NCBI GenBank assembly: GCA_027487675.1
Contig: JAIYDD010000002.1
Span: forward strand, 1-51,312
Source of the DNA: Acetobacteraceae bacterium
Lineage (GTDB): Bacteria > Pseudomonadota > Alphaproteobacteria > Acetobacterales > Acetobacteraceae
Length of the DNA: 51,312 bases
Direction: 5' to 3'
In this document: piece after piece, positions 17,533-27,175 of the stretch
Layout: each line of letters begins with the position of its first letter
How positions within the stretch are numbered: position 1 is the first letter of the stretch
Program-made: the position numbers and the translations under genes
The notes under the pieces: generated by a model
The model's database searches: none
What the model saw: the letters and a program-made list of their open reading frames with translations, nothing else
Told to the model about the DNA's origin: nothing

Positions 17533-18885
17533 TCAGTCGGCGAGCGCGGCGCCCAGTTGCATCTCCGGCACGCCATCCGGCACCAGCAGCGGCGCAGCCG
17601 TGGCGGCGAGCACGTCCCGCACGGCGACGCCCGGCGCACGTTCCCGCAGCACCAGCCCGTTCGGCGTCGGCTCGAGCACCGCGAGGTCTGTCACGACCAG
17701 GCTCACCGGCCGGACCGAGGTGGGCGGCAGGGTCAGCTCCGGCACGATCTTGCTCTCGCCCTTGGCGCTGTGCTGCATCGCCACGATCACCCGGCGCGCG
17801 CCGGAGACGAGGTCCATCGCCCCGCCCATCCCCGGCACCAGCTTGCCCGGCACCATCCAGTTGGCGAGCCGCCCGCGCGCATCCACCTGCAGCCCGCCGA
17901 GCACGGTCATGTCCAGGTGCCCGCCGCGGATCAGCGCGAAGTTCAGCGCGCTGTCGAAGGAGACGGCGCCGGGCAGCGCGCTGATGAAGCCGCCGCCGGC
18001 ATCGGTCAGGTTCGGGTCCTCCATGCCGTGCGGCGGCGGCGCGCCGAAGCCGATGATGCCGTTCTCGCTCTGGAAGGCGACGGAGAGGCCAGCGGGGACG
18101 TAGCGCGCGACCAGCGTCGGCAGCCCGATGCCGAGGTTCACCAGGCTGCGGTCGCGCAGTTCCAGCGCCACGCGGCGGGCGATGAGTTCCTTGGCGTCCA
18201 TTGGGGGCGCGTCCATGCGGGTCGCGTCCATCAGCGCGGCCTCTCGACCAGGTGGGTGCACCAGGATGCCGGGCGTGCGGACATGGTCCGGCGGGATGAC
18301 GCCGACGGGCACGATCTCGTCCGGCTCGGCGATCACGCAGCCGGCGGCCAGCGCCATCACCGGATTGAAGTTGGTCGCGGTGAGCCGGTAGGTGAGGTTG
18401 AAGTTGTAGGCGGCCTCATGCGCCTTCAGCAGCGCGACGTCGGCGCGGATCGGCCGCTCCAGCAGGAAGGCGCGGCCGTCCAGCTTGATGACCTGCTTGC
18501 CCTCGGCCACCACCGTGCCGACACCGGTCGGCGTCAGCACGCCGCCCAGGCCCGCGCCGCCGGCGCGGATGCGCTCCGCCAGCGTGCCCTGCGGCACCAG
18601 CTCCACCTCGATCTCGCCGGCGATCATCTTCCGCTGGGTGACGGGGTTGGTGCCGATGTGGCTGACGATGGCCTTCGTCACGCAGCCTGCGTCGATCAGC
18701 CGGCCGATCCCCACGCCCGGCCGCGCCGTGTCGTTGCCGATCACCGTCAGGCCGCGCGCGCCGCGCTCCACCAGCGCGTCCACCACGCGCTGCGGCGTGC
18801 CCACGCCCATGAAACCGCCGAACAGCAGGCTGGCGCCGTCCGGTACCAGCGCGGCCGCCGCCGCCGCCGAGATCGCCCTGCGCAT
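17533..18885 (-). CDS. fused 3-oxoacid (acetoacetate-type) CoA-transferase, A and B subunits
   Basis: A 450-residue family I CoA-transferase moving CoA between acyl-CoA and a free acid, usually succinyl-CoA and acetoacetate. The N-terminal part (1-215) is the A subunit: [36 protein letters not shown] and [22 protein letters not shown] short linker with repeated MDA leads to the B subunit (about 230-450): [25 protein letters not shown] with catalytic Glu near residue 274, [12 protein letters not shown] and [10 protein letters not shown]. Bacterial enzymes are commonly two polypeptides; here they are fused, as in mitochondrial SCOT. It lies 22 nt downstream of the FabI-like gene in the same orientation, suggesting one transcript. 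Confidence 0.92.
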   Translation of the reverse strand: MRRAISAAAAAALVPDGASLLFGGFMGVGTPQRVVDALVERGARGLTVIGNDTARPGVGIGRLIDAGCVTKAIVSHIGTNPVTQRKMIAGEIEVELVPQGTLAERIRAGGAGLGGVLTPTGVGTVVAEGKQVIKLDGRAFLLERPIRADVALLKAHEAAYNFNLTYRLTATNFNPVMALAAGCVIAEPDEIVPVGVIPPDHVRTPGILVHPPGREAALMDATRMDAPPMDAKELIARRVALELRDRSLVNLGIGLPTLVARYVPAGLSVAFQSENGIIGFGAPPPHGMEDPNLTDAGGGFISALPGAVSFDSALNFALIRGGHLDMTVLGGLQVDARGRLANWMVPGKLVPGMGGAMDLVSGARRVIVAMQHSAKGESKIVPELTLPPTSVRPVSLVVTDLAVLEPTPNGLVLRERAPGVAVRDVLAATAAPLLVPDGVPEMQLGAALAD

Positions 18886-18907
18886 GGTCCCTCCGTCGCG
18901 ACGCGGT

Positions 18908-19732
18908 TCATGACGCCATGTTGTGCAGGCCGCCGTCGACGTAGATCGTGTCGCCCGTCATGCCGGAGGCGGCGCCGCTGACCAGGAAGGCCACCACGCG
19001 CCCGACCTCCGCGATGTCGACCAGCCGCCCCGCCGGCGCGCGGGAGACGGCCATCTCGATCAGCTCGTCGAAATGCGCGATGCCGCTGGCCGCGCGCGTG
19101 CGCAGCGGGCCGGGCGAGACGGCATAGGCGCGGATGCCCTTCGGCCCAAGCTCGGCGGCGGCGTAGCGCACGCAGGCTTCCAGCGCCGCCTTCACCGGCC
19201 CCATCAGGTTGTAGTGGTCCACCACCTTGTCGGCGCCGTAGTAGCTCATCGTCACGAGCGCGCCGCCCTGCGTCATCAGCGGCTCCGCCAGCTTCGCCAT
19301 GCGCAGGAAGGACCAGGCGGAGACGCGCATCGCCTGCGCGAAGCCCTCCGCCGAGCAGTCCACCACACGGCCATGCAGGTCCTCCCGCGGCGCGAACGCG
19401 ATGGAATGGATGACGAAGTCGAGCCGGCCCCACTCGGCGCCGATCCGCTCGAAGGCCGCCTCCAGCTGTCCGGGCTGCTCGACGTCGAGCGGCATGGCGA
19501 TGGCGGCGCCGAGGCCCTCGGCCAGCGGCCGGACGAAGCGCTCCGCCTTCTCGTTCAGCCAGGTCACGGCGAGCTCGGCGCCGAAGGCACGCAGCTTGGC
19601 CGCGCAGCCATAGGCAATGGAGTTCTCGTTCGCGATGCCGACGACGAGCCCGCGGCGGCCCTTCAGCATCCCGCCGACCGGGCTCGCGGGGTCCCAGATG
19701 GCGGGCAGGGGATCGGCGAAGGTGGCGGGCAT
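18908..19732 (-). CDS. FabI-like enoyl-ACP reductase
   Basis: A 274-residue SDR-fold NAD(P)H enoyl-[acyl-carrier-protein] reductase. Marks are [20 protein letters not shown] (FabI nucleotide-binding variant), [43 protein letters not shown] holding the Tyr-x6-Lys catalytic pair, and [12 protein letters not shown]. The start at 19732 has GGAGG 8 nt upstream; an in-frame ATG at 19768 lies inside the structured repeat element. It probably forms an operon with the CoA-transferase. The operon partner suggests a specialised copy acting on short-chain acyl substrates and not the housekeeping FabI; that is inference. Confidence 0.87.
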   Translation of the reverse strand: MPATFADPLPAIWDPASPVGGMLKGRRGLVVGIANENSIAYGCAAKLRAFGAELAVTWLNEKAERFVRPLAEGLGAAIAMPLDVEQPGQLEAAFERIGAEWGRLDFVIHSIAFAPREDLHGRVVDCSAEGFAQAMRVSAWSFLRMAKLAEPLMTQGGALVTMSYYGADKVVDHYNLMGPVKAALEACVRYAAAELGPKGIRAYAVSPGPLRTRAASGIAHFDELIEMAVSRAPAGRLVDIAEVGRVVAFLVSGAASGMTGDTIYVDGGLHNMAS

Positions 19733-19765
19733 CGGGGCGGCCTCCGGGCGCGGTGCGAGGGGCGT

Positions 19766-19915
19766 CATACCGGGCTCATGAAGTCCCGACCTGCGGCCGC
19801 CGGAGGCGGCCGAGGCCGCGAATGCGGCCCGCCGCACGTGCGGCGAGCCAAGCCGCCGAATGGCGGCGCCGGCGCTTGAGGATGAAATGCGTCAGCATTT
19901 CATGAGCCCGGTATG
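19766..19915. repeat. multi-hairpin intergenic element, copy 1
   Basis: A 150-bp element bounded by a perfect 17-bp inverted repeat (19766-19782 with 19899-19915). Internal hairpins: 19794-19801/19805-19812 (8 bp); 19814-19819/19824-19829 with GAAT loop; 19830-19835/19840-19845 with ACGT loop; 19852-19857/19862-19867 with GAAT loop; 19882-19890/19895-19903 (9 bp, GTCA loop). The last shares bases with the outer repeat, so the two foldings exclude each other. It abuts the stop of the OmpA-domain gene and precedes the FabI-like gene. A related copy is at 47563-47690. Confidence 0.85.
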
Positions 19916-20284
19916 TCAGGGCAGCAGCCGCAGCTCGATGCGGCGGCTTTCCTGGTCGTCGAGGATCGCGGCGACCGAGCCGCAGGCGCTGACGCGCACC
20001 CGCTCCGCCGGCACGCCCATCTCGCGCAGCACATGGGCGGCGTGCTCGGCGCGCGCGAGCGACAGGGCGCGGTTGTAGGGGATGCCGCCGTCGGGGTCGG
20101 CGAAGCCACGGACCTCCACGACGCCGCCCTGCCGCGCCTGGTCGGATAGGACGCGCAGGATCTCCGTCGCCGCCGGGCCGAGCGCGGCGCTGTGCGGCTC
20201 GAAGAAGATGAGAGCGGGCGCCTGGGCGCGCGCCGGCGCGGCGGCGAACATCGCCAGGCAGCAGAGCAGCAGGCGCGCTGTCAT
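19916..20284 (-). CDS. small periplasmic OmpA-domain protein
   Basis: A 122-residue protein: signal peptide MTARLLLCCLAMFAAAPARA, then one OmpA C-terminal peptidoglycan-binding domain. Visible are LIFFEPHSAALGPAA, VEVRGFADPDGG, YNRALSLARAEHAAHVL and VRVSACGS. The Asp and Arg positions that bind diaminopimelate in the family seem present (ADPDGG and the ALSLARAEH helix). Start at 20284 has GGAGGG 6 nt upstream. There is no barrel and no lipobox, so it is a soluble cell-wall-associated periplasmic protein. It diverges across 137 bp from the acyltransferase fusion gene. Its stop codon touches the structured repeat element. Confidence 0.82.
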   Translation of the reverse strand: MTARLLLCCLAMFAAAPARAQAPALIFFEPHSAALGPAATEILRVLSDQARQGGVVEVRGFADPDGGIPYNRALSLARAEHAAHVLREMGVPAERVRVSACGSVAAILDDQESRRIELRLLP

Positions 20285-20421
20285 CTCGGTCCCTCCACCG
20301 CCTTGCCTATCGCAACCCACCCTCACGACCCAGGCAACCGGCGCGGCCGGACTGCCCGTTCCGGGCGGTGGCGCAATCATCGGACGCATGCCGCGGGCCG
20401 CATGCCTGCTATGTTGCGGGC

Positions 20422-22401
20422 ATGGACGACGCCCGCCGCCCCAAGGCCGCCCGGAAGGGCATCCCAATCTCACTGCCGACGCGTGACGCGGTGCTGGAGG
20501 GCTATCACCGCCGCTTCGTGGAGGCGCAGTACGTCTGGACCTCCTTCCTGCTCGTCCACCTGATCGAGTGCCGCCGCCGGATCGGCGACCTCGACGCGAT
20601 GGTCGTGCTGATCGTCATCGGGCTCGCCGCGCTGCGCCAGGTGCAGAAGGTGCGCGAACTGGAAGGGGAGCACATCTCGCTCGGCTACATGACGGCCGAC
20701 GTGCCGGACAAGGGCGAGGCGGTGAACGCCTACAGCATCGCCAACATCACGGGCATTCCCCGCGAGAACGTCCGCCGCCGCCTTGCCGACCTCGCCGAGA
20801 AGGGCTGGATCGAGCAGGCGGAGGATGGCGGCTGGCGCATCCGCAAGGCGGAGAGCGGGCCGGCCCGCGCAGCGACCGACCTCGCCGACCTCACGGCGAG
20901 CACGGTCGCGCGCATCGCGGATTTTGTCGGCCGGCTGGCCACCGTCTCGGCCGCCGCCGCGGCCGATGCGGCGGCGGAGGGGCCGGCGCCCCCCGCCACC
21001 GATCCCGATGCGATGGCCCGCGCCTGGTCCGGCGAGGTCGAGGCGCCCGCCACCCGAACCGGGCACACGCTCGGCAGCCTGCAGCCCGGGCTGCGCGCCG
21101 AGCACCGGCGGCGGATCGGGCCGCGCGCCTTCGACCTTGCCGCCGCGCTGGTCGGCGTGCCGGCGGCGCCCGCCGCAGGCGGCCTCCCCGGCGGCGACGC
21201 CGCCCTGCTGCTGCAGGGCATGCTGGCCGAGGTCGCAGCGCAGGACCTTCCCGGCCCCGGCGGCGCGGTGCTCGGCGTCGATCTCGACCTGCACGCGACC
21301 CCGGCGCCGGAGGAGGAGGTGACGGCGGCGCTCGAGGTGACCTCGGTGAACCGCGCCTCCGGCGTGGCGCGGCTGGCGGGGCGCGTCACCGGCCAGGGCG
21401 GGCGGCTGCTGGCGGAGGGACAGCTCCGCGTCCGGCCGGCAGCCTCGCCCGTGCAGGCGGCGCGCCAGCAGCGGGCCGGGCTCCTGCTGCAGATGCACCC
21501 CCACATCGAGCGCATCGAGGCGCGCGCCGCCGCGGAGCCGCCGATGCCCGTCGCCGTCGCCTGGCCGACCGACCGCGACAGCCTGCTCGGCCCGCTGGAA
21601 GCGGCCCGGCGCGGACTGATCCGCCCGGTGCTGGTGGGCGACGCCGAACGCATCGCTCTCGCCGCGCAGGAAGCCGGCGCCAGCCTGGAGGGGCTGGAGA
21701 TCGCGCCCGCCGCCGACCCGCACGCCGCCGCCGCGCTCGCCGTGGCGATGGCCCGCGACGGGCGGGTGAAGGCGCTGATGAAGGGCAGCCTGCACACCGA
21801 CGAACTGCTGGGCGCGGTGTTGGCCCGTGACGCCGGGCTGCGCGGGACGCGGCGGCTGAGCCACGTCTTCCTGCTCGACGTGCCGGCCTATCACAAGCCG
21901 CTGCTGGTCACCGACGCGGCGGTGAACATCGCGCCCGACCTGGCGACCAAGGCGGACATCCTGCAGAACGCGGTGGACCTCGCCATCGCGATCGGCATCT
22001 CGCGGCCGAAGGTCGCCGTGCTGGCGGCGGTCGAGACAGTGAACCCGAAGATGCCGGCGACGCTCGACGCCGCGCTGTTGTGCAAGATGGCCGACCGCGA
22101 CCAGCTGCGCGGCGCCGTGGTGGACGGGCCGCTCGCCTTCGACAACGCGATGAGCGCGGCGGCGGCGCGGGTGAAAGGCATCCGGAGCGACGTGGCGGGC
22201 GACCCCGACATCCTGCTCTGCCCCGACCTCGAGGCCGGGAACATGGTCGCCAAGCAGCTGGCCTACCTGGCGGGGGCCGAGGCCGCGGGCATCGTGCTCG
22301 GCGCCCGCGTGCCGGTGATCCTGACCAGCCGGGCGGACAGCGTCGCCGCCCGAGTCGCCTCTGCGGCCATGGCCCGGCTGGTGGTGGCGGCCGGGGGCTA
22401 G
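20422..22401 (+). CDS. three-part fusion: winged-helix regulator + hotdog (MaoC-like) + phosphate acetyl/butyryltransferase
   Basis: A 659-residue protein. Residues 1-175 form a helical DNA-binding-type module with a winged-helix region: AYSIANITGIPRENVRRRLA, then DLAEKGWIEQ. Residues about 200-350 resemble the hotdog half of bifunctional enoyl-CoA hydratase/phosphotransacetylases (LQGMLAEVAAQDLPGPGGAV, VTAALEVTSVNRASGVARL), but the segment that should carry the hydratase Asp/His (D-x-NP-x-H type) is absent or unrecognisable. Residues about 365-655 are a phosphotransacylase: ARRGLIRPVLVGD, KALMKGSLHTDELLGAVL, RLSHVFLLD, VTDAAVNIAP, VNPKMPATLDA and DILLCPDLEAGNMVAKQLAY. No stop interrupts the frame. 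The ATG has only a weak ribosome site. It may couple acyl-phosphate metabolism to regulation. Confidence 0.85.
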   Translation: MDDARRPKAARKGIPISLPTRDAVLEGYHRRFVEAQYVWTSFLLVHLIECRRRIGDLDAMVVLIVIGLAALRQVQKVRELEGEHISLGYMTADVPDKGEAVNAYSIANITGIPRENVRRRLADLAEKGWIEQAEDGGWRIRKAESGPARAATDLADLTASTVARIADFVGRLATVSAAAAADAAAEGPAPPATDPDAMARAWSGEVEAPATRTGHTLGSLQPGLRAEHRRRIGPRAFDLAAALVGVPAAPAAGGLPGGDAALLLQGMLAEVAAQDLPGPGGAVLGVDLDLHATPAPEEEVTAALEVTSVNRASGVARLAGRVTGQGGRLLAEGQLRVRPAASPVQAARQQRAGLLLQMHPHIERIEARAAAEPPMPVAVAWPTDRDSLLGPLEAARRGLIRPVLVGDAERIALAAQEAGASLEGLEIAPAADPHAAAALAVAMARDGRVKALMKGSLHTDELLGAVLARDAGLRGTRRLSHVFLLDVPAYHKPLLVTDAAVNIAPDLATKADILQNAVDLAIAIGISRPKVAVLAAVETVNPKMPATLDAALLCKMADRDQLRGAVVDGPLAFDNAMSAAAARVKGIRSDVAGDPDILLCPDLEAGNMVAKQLAYLAGAEAAGIVLGARVPVILTSRADSVAARVASAAMARLVVAAGG

Positions 22402-23576
22402 GCCTCGGCCGGCGGCGTCGTCACCCAGGCCGTGCCGGCGCGCAGCCGCGCCGCGCCGTAGTCGAACAGCGCGCGCATGTAGGCGGGGTCGAAGGCGGTC
22501 TCGTAGGGCGCCTCGAAATCCTCGCCGACATAGGCCAGGCTGAAGCCGATGCCCGCCCGCTGCGCGCGCAGCCAGATGCGCGTCACGTCGTAGCCGCCGC
22601 TCGCCTGCGTCATGGTGGACACCGCGGCGGCGAGGATGGAGACGGTGCGCCGCGCCGTCTGCTCCCGCCGTGCGCGGAGCCGGCCGTTGCGGATCACCCA
22701 GATGCGCGTCGGCGCCTGCGTCACCTCGCGCGCACGCTGGGCGAAGGCGACGCGCTCGGGGAAGAGGAAGAGCTGCGCGACGGCGCCGCCATCCACGTGC
22801 ATCTCCTGGAACCGGCGGCCCTCGGCCTCGACGTCGAACATCACCGGCGGGAAGGCGCCGGGGATGCTGGCGGAGGCCAGCAGCACGCGCCGCGCCAGGT
22901 CCAGCGCGCCGGGCACGCCGCTGCGCGCGATGGCGCCCATGTTCCACACCACGCCGCGCCGGGCGTCGAGGTCAGTCGTGCCGATCAGCAGCACGCGCCC
23001 CGCATCGTAGGCGGCGGCGATCTCGGCGAGCATCTCCGCGTCCAGGAAGCGGGCGATGGTGGCGGCGAGCGGCGCGCTGTCGCCCACCGCGTCGTCGAGC
23101 AGCGCCGCCGTCCATTGCCGCCAGGCGAGCACGCGCGTGATGTCGATGGTGGTGTAGACCTCGCGCAGCTGCGCGTCGCGCTGCGGGCCGAGGAAGGCGA
23201 AGGGCGCGGTCAGCGCGCCGGTGGAGACGCCGGTGACGACGCGGAACTGCGGCCGCGTGCCCTGCCGCGTCCACTCCGTCAGCATGCCGGCGCCGAAGGC
23301 CCCGTCCTCCCCGCCGCCCGACAGCACCAGGATGTCGGCCGGCGCGTCCGGGCGGCCGGCTGCGCGCGCCGCCGCGGCGCGCGCCTGCTGCTCGCCGAGC
23401 CAGCGCAACAGCTCCTCGTTCTCCTCGTCGGCGTAGAAGCGGGCGCCCGGGATGCCGGGGATGCCGGCCCGGGTCGCCAGCGCCTCCGGCACGGCGGGCA
23501 GGCGCGGCAGGCCCGCGCAGGCCGAGAGGCCCGCCGCGGCCCCCGCGCCGAGCAGCCCGCGTCGCGCGAGGCTCAA
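22398..23576 (-). CDS. patatin-like phospholipase lipoprotein
   Basis: A 392-residue acyl hydrolase. The start is a TTG at 23576 that overlaps the upstream stop (TTGA) and has AAGGAG 8 nt before it. It gives [19 protein letters not shown], a twin-Arg-like signal ending in a lipobox Cys. The patatin core follows: [16 protein letters not shown] (oxyanion GGG), GVSTGAL with nucleophile Ser at about residue 118, and HVDGGAVAQ with the catalytic Asp at about 262. Patatins cleave acyl chains from phospholipids. As the last gene of the RND operon it is probably membrane-anchored in the envelope, perhaps linked to lipid turnover or export. Confidence 0.88.
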   Translation of the reverse strand: MSLARRGLLGAGAAAGLSACAGLPRLPAVPEALATRAGIPGIPGARFYADEENEELLRWLGEQQARAAAARAAGRPDAPADILVLSGGGEDGAFGAGMLTEWTRQGTRPQFRVVTGVSTGALTAPFAFLGPQRDAQLREVYTTIDITRVLAWRQWTAALLDDAVGDSAPLAATIARFLDAEMLAEIAAAYDAGRVLLIGTTDLDARRGVVWNMGAIARSGVPGALDLARRVLLASASIPGAFPPVMFDVEAEGRRFQEMHVDGGAVAQLFLFPERVAFAQRAREVTQAPTRIWVIRNGRLRARREQTARRTVSILAAAVSTMTQASGGYDVTRIWLRAQRAGIGFSLAYVGEDFEAPYETAFDPAYMRALFDYGAARLRAGTAWVTTPPAEA

Positions 23577-26500
23577 CCCTCGAGCTCCTTCGGCCAGGAG
23601 AAGAACACGCCGATCTCGCCCGGCATGCCGTCCGGGTAGGTGATGACGCGGGCGAAGAAGCGGAAGCCGCGCGGCTGCAGGTCCTCGCGCCAGAACTCGT
23701 AGACGCGGCGGGCGGCGCCGGGCAGCGTCTCCTCCCACCCCTCCAGCGCGTTGTTCACGTGCCGGCCGCCATCGGGGCAGAGTTCCGAGGGGAAGGCGAA
23801 GAGCATCAGCTCCTTCTCCCCGTCGCCGAATGCCCTGGCGATGCGGCGCATGATGGCATGCTTGTCCTCCGGCGTCAGGCGATACGCCTCGAAGGCCTCG
23901 GCGTACTTCGCCGCGGCCGCCTTGTTGCGGCGCAGCGCCTCGGTGTCCTCCGCACGCTCCTGCGCCCGCCGCGCCTCCCGCTGCGCGATCAGGTCGTCGA
24001 GCGAGAGCCAGATCCCCTCGGTCATGCGATGCTCCTCTCCTGCGGGGCGCCGGCGCGGGCCGGCGGCGGCGCGGCCGCGCACCGCCTCGCGCAGCCGCTG
24101 GAAGACGACGTAGAGGCCGGGGATGACGAAGATGCCGACCAGCGAGGCGGCGAGCATCCCGGCGAACACCGAGGTGCCCACCGCCTGCCGCGTCGCCGCT
24201 CCCGCGCCGGAGGCGATGACGAGCGGCACGAGGCCCATGATGAAGGCGAAGGAGGTCATCATGACGGCGCGGAAGCGCAGCCGCGCCCCCTCGATCGCCG
24301 CCTCCTGGATGGTGGCGCCCTTGGCGCGCGCCTCCATCGCGAACTCCACGATCAGGATGGCGTTCTTCGCGGCCAGTGCGATCAGCACGACGATGCCGAT
24401 CTGCGCGAAGACGTCGTTCGGCAACCCGGCCAGCCAGAGCCCCGCCATGGCGCCGGCCACGCCGACCACGACCGAGACCAGCACCGCGGCCGGCATCGCC
24501 CAGCTTTCGTAGAGCCCGACCAGCACCAGGAAGGCGAAGACGACGGCGAGCGCCAGGATGAACAGCGTCTGCCCGCCCGCCTGCCTCTCCTGCAGGGCGG
24601 TGCCGGTCCAGGAATACGCGAAGCCTTCCGGCAGCGCGGCGGCCGAGACGGCCTCCATCCCGTCCAGCGCGTCGCCGGTGGAGCGGCCCGGCGCGGGCAT
24701 GCCGCTGACCGCGACGGCGCGCAGGTTGTTGTAGCGCACCACCGTGGCGGGGCCGACCACCAGTTCCACGGTGGCCAGGTTGCGCACCGGGATCAGCACG
24801 CCGTCCGGCGTGCGCACCTGCACCTCGAGGATGTCCTCGACCTGCATGCGCTGCTCGGCCTCGGCCTCCATCACGACGCGCCAGCTGCGGCCGAAGAGGC
24901 CGAAGTCGTTGACGTACTGGCTGCCGAGCGCCGCCTGCAGCGCGCGGAAGACATCCACCGGCTCGAGCCCAAGCGACTGCGCGCGGTCGCGGTCCACCTG
25001 GAGTTCCAGCAGCGGCGCGGCGGCGGACCATGTAGTGTAGGCGAACCCGATGCGCGGGTCGCCGTTGGCCGCCACCACCATCCCGCGCGCCGCGGCGGCG
25101 AGGTCGGCGGGCGCGGCGCCGCCCAGGCTCTGCAGCATGTACTCGAACCCGGCCGCGTTCCCGAGGCCCGAGATCGGCGGCAGGTTGAAGGGCGTGACCA
25201 CCGCCTCCGGCAGCGCCGCGAAGTCCCGTCGCAGCCGGGCGAGCACGCCCCAGATGCTGTCGTCCGGCGACGTGCGCTCCGCATAGGGCTTGAGGCCGAC
25301 GACGAAGAGCGCGCGGTTGGGCTGCGCCACCGCGTCCAGCACCGAGAAGCCGACGACGCTGGTGACCGAGGCGACGGCGGGCACGCCGCGCACGATGCGC
25401 TCCACCTCCTCTGCGACCGCCGCGGTGCGGTTGACCGAGGCGCCGTCGGGCAGCTGCGCCTCGATCATGAAGGCGCCCTGGTCCTCCTCCGGCAGGAAGC
25501 CGGCCGGCACGGCGCCGGTCAGGTAGGCCGTGCCGACCGCCGCGCCGCCGACCAGGAAAAGCGTGGCCAGCATCCGCGGGGCCAGACGGCGCACGACGGA
25601 CCCATAGCCGTCCCGCGCCGCGTCGATGCCGCCCTGCATCGCCCGGATCACCCGCCCGGGCGTGCCGCCGCGCTTCATCAGGATGGCGCAGAGCGCGGGC
25701 GAGAGGGTCAGCGCGCAGAGCGCCGAGATCAGCATCGAGACGGAGACCGCCATCGCGAATTGCTGGTAGAGCCGCCCGACGATCCCTGGGATGAAGGCGG
25801 TCGGCACGAAGACCGACAGCAGCACGAGCGTGATGGCGATGATCGGCGCCGTGATCTCCCGCATCGCGAGCTTGGTCGCCTCGGCCGGGGAGAGCTCCGG
25901 CCGCTCGTGCATCACGCGCTCGACGTTCTCCACCACCACGATCGCGTCGTCCACGACGATGCCGATGGCGAGCACCAGGGCGAGCAGCGAGATCGTGTTG
26001 GCCGAGAAGCCGAAGGCGAGCATCACGGCGAAGGTGCCGATCAGCGCGACCGGTGCGGCGATGATGGGGATCAGCGTCGCGCGCAACTGTCCGAGGAAGA
26101 CGAAGACGACGATGCCGACGAGCAGGAAGGCCTCGAACAGGGTGTGGACCACCTGCTCGATGGTGGCGGTGACGAAGACGGTGGTGTCGAACATCACCTC
26201 GTGGCGGATGCCGTCCGGGAAGCGGGCCGAGAGCCGCCCCATCGCCTCCCGCACCGCCGTGCTGACCTGCACGGCATTCGCCCCGGGCGCCTGGTAGATC
26301 GCGATGGCGGCGGCCGGGCGGCCGTTGAAGCGGGCGAAGGCGTCGGCCGTCCTGGCACCGAGCTCCACCCGCGCCACGTCGCCGAGCCGCACCACGCCGC
26401 CATCGGCGTCGGCGCGCAGCACGATGGCGGTGAACTCCTCCGGGCTGCGGAGCCGGCCCTGCGCGGTCAGCGTCAGCTGCTGCTGCTGGCTCTCCACCAC

Positions 26501-27175
26501 CGGCGCGCCGCCGATGCGCCCCACGGCCGCCTGCACGTTCTGCGACCGCACCGCCTTCGCCACGTCGTCGGCCGAGATGCCGAGGGAGGCCATGCGCCTC
26601 AGGTCGAGCCAGATGCGGAGCGCATAGTCCTGCGCGCCGAACAGCGATGCCTCGCCCACGCCGGGCACGCGCGCCAGCTCGTCCAGCAGGTTGATGGTCG
26701 CGTAGTTCGACAGGAACAGCGCGTCGTAGCCGCCGCCCGGTGCGTGCAGCGCGACTACCTGCAGGATGGCGGAGGACTTCTTCTTCACCGTCACGCCCGC
26801 CTGCTGCACTTCCTGCGGCAGGCGGGAGAGGGCGCGGCCAACCCGGTTCTGCACGTTGACCGCGTTCGCCTCGGGGTTCGAGCCGACCTCGAAGCTGATC
26901 GAGAGCCGGTAGCTGCCGTCGTTGCCGGCCGTCGAGCGCATGTAGATCATGCGCTCCACGCCGTTCACCTCGCTCTCGATGATCTGGCCGACGCTCTCCT
27001 CCACCAACTGCGCGTTGGCGCCGGCGTAGAAGGCGGTGACGTCCACCTGCGGCGGGACGATGTCGGGGAACTGCGCGACGGGCAGCGCGCGGATGGCGAT
27101 CAGCCCGGCGAGGGTGATAAGCACGGAGAGGACGATCGCCAGCCGCGGCCGGTCGACGAAGGGGGCGGAGATCAT
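23573..27175 (-). CDS. HAE1-type RND efflux permease fused to an unknown C-terminal domain
   Basis: A 1200-residue inner-membrane proton-driven efflux pump subunit of the AcrB class. It shows [20 protein letters not shown], proton-relay D409/D410 in [14 protein letters not shown]937 in LAAKNAIL, and 12 membrane helices ending in [15 protein letters not shown] near residue 1030. Family members end there (1030-1060 residues). Here no stop occurs, and the frame runs on through [20 protein letters not shown] into a 150-residue charged, soluble domain ([33 protein letters not shown]). An ATG at 24025, preceded by a strong GGAGAGGAG site, could also make that domain separately. Its start overlaps the adaptor stop and its end overlaps the patatin start. 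No TolC-type channel is in the window. Confidence 0.92.
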   Translation of the reverse strand: MISAPFVDRPRLAIVLSVLITLAGLIAIRALPVAQFPDIVPPQVDVTAFYAGANAQLVEESVGQIIESEVNGVERMIYMRSTAGNDGSYRLSISFEVGSNPEANAVNVQNRVGRALSRLPQEVQQAGVTVKKKSSAILQVVALHAPGGGYDALFLSNYATINLLDELARVPGVGEASLFGAQDYALRIWLDLRRMASLGISADDVAKAVRSQNVQAAVGRIGGAPVVESQQQQLTLTAQGRLRSPEEFTAIVLRADADGGVVRLGDVARVELGARTADAFARFNGRPAAAIAIYQAPGANAVQVSTAVREAMGRLSARFPDGIRHEVMFDTTVFVTATIEQVVHTLFEAFLLVGIVVFVFLGQLRATLIPIIAAPVALIGTFAVMLAFGFSANTISLLALVLAIGIVVDDAIVVVENVERVMHERPELSPAEATKLAMREITAPIIAITLVLLSVFVPTAFIPGIVGRLYQQFAMAVSVSMLISALCALTLSPALCAILMKRGGTPGRVIRAMQGGIDAARDGYGSVVRRLAPRMLATLFLVGGAAVGTAYLTGAVPAGFLPEEDQGAFMIEAQLPDGASVNRTAAVAEEVERIVRGVPAVASVTSVVGFSVLDAVAQPNRALFVVGLKPYAERTSPDDSIWGVLARLRRDFAALPEAVVTPFNLPPISGLGNAAGFEYMLQSLGGAAPADLAAAARGMVVAANGDPRIGFAYTTWSAAAPLLELQVDRDRAQSLGLEPVDVFRALQAALGSQYVNDFGLFGRSWRVVMEAEAEQRMQVEDILEVQVRTPDGVLIPVRNLATVELVVGPATVVRYNNLRAVAVSGMPAPGRSTGDALDGMEAVSAAALPEGFAYSWTGTALQERQAGGQTLFILALAVVFAFLVLVGLYESWAMPAAVLVSVVVGVAGAMAGLWLAGLPNDVFAQIGIVVLIALAAKNAILIVEFAMEARAKGATIQEAAIEGARLRFRAVMMTSFAFIMGLVPLVIASGAGAATRQAVGTSVFAGMLAASLVGIFVIPGLYVVFQRLREAVRGRAAAGPRRRPAGEEHRMTEGIWLSLDDLIAQREARRAQERAEDTEALRRNKAAAAKYAEAFEAYRLTPEDKHAIMRRIARAFGDGEKELMLFAFPSELCPDGGRHVNNALEGWEETLPGAARRVYEFWREDLQPRGFRFFARVITYPDGMPGEIGVFFSWPKELEG

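Noticed and set aside
19730-19768. Upstream ATG at 19768 as the FabI-like start
   Set aside because: It lies in the terminal repeat of the structured element without a ribosome site; the ATG at 19732 has GGAGG at 8 nt.
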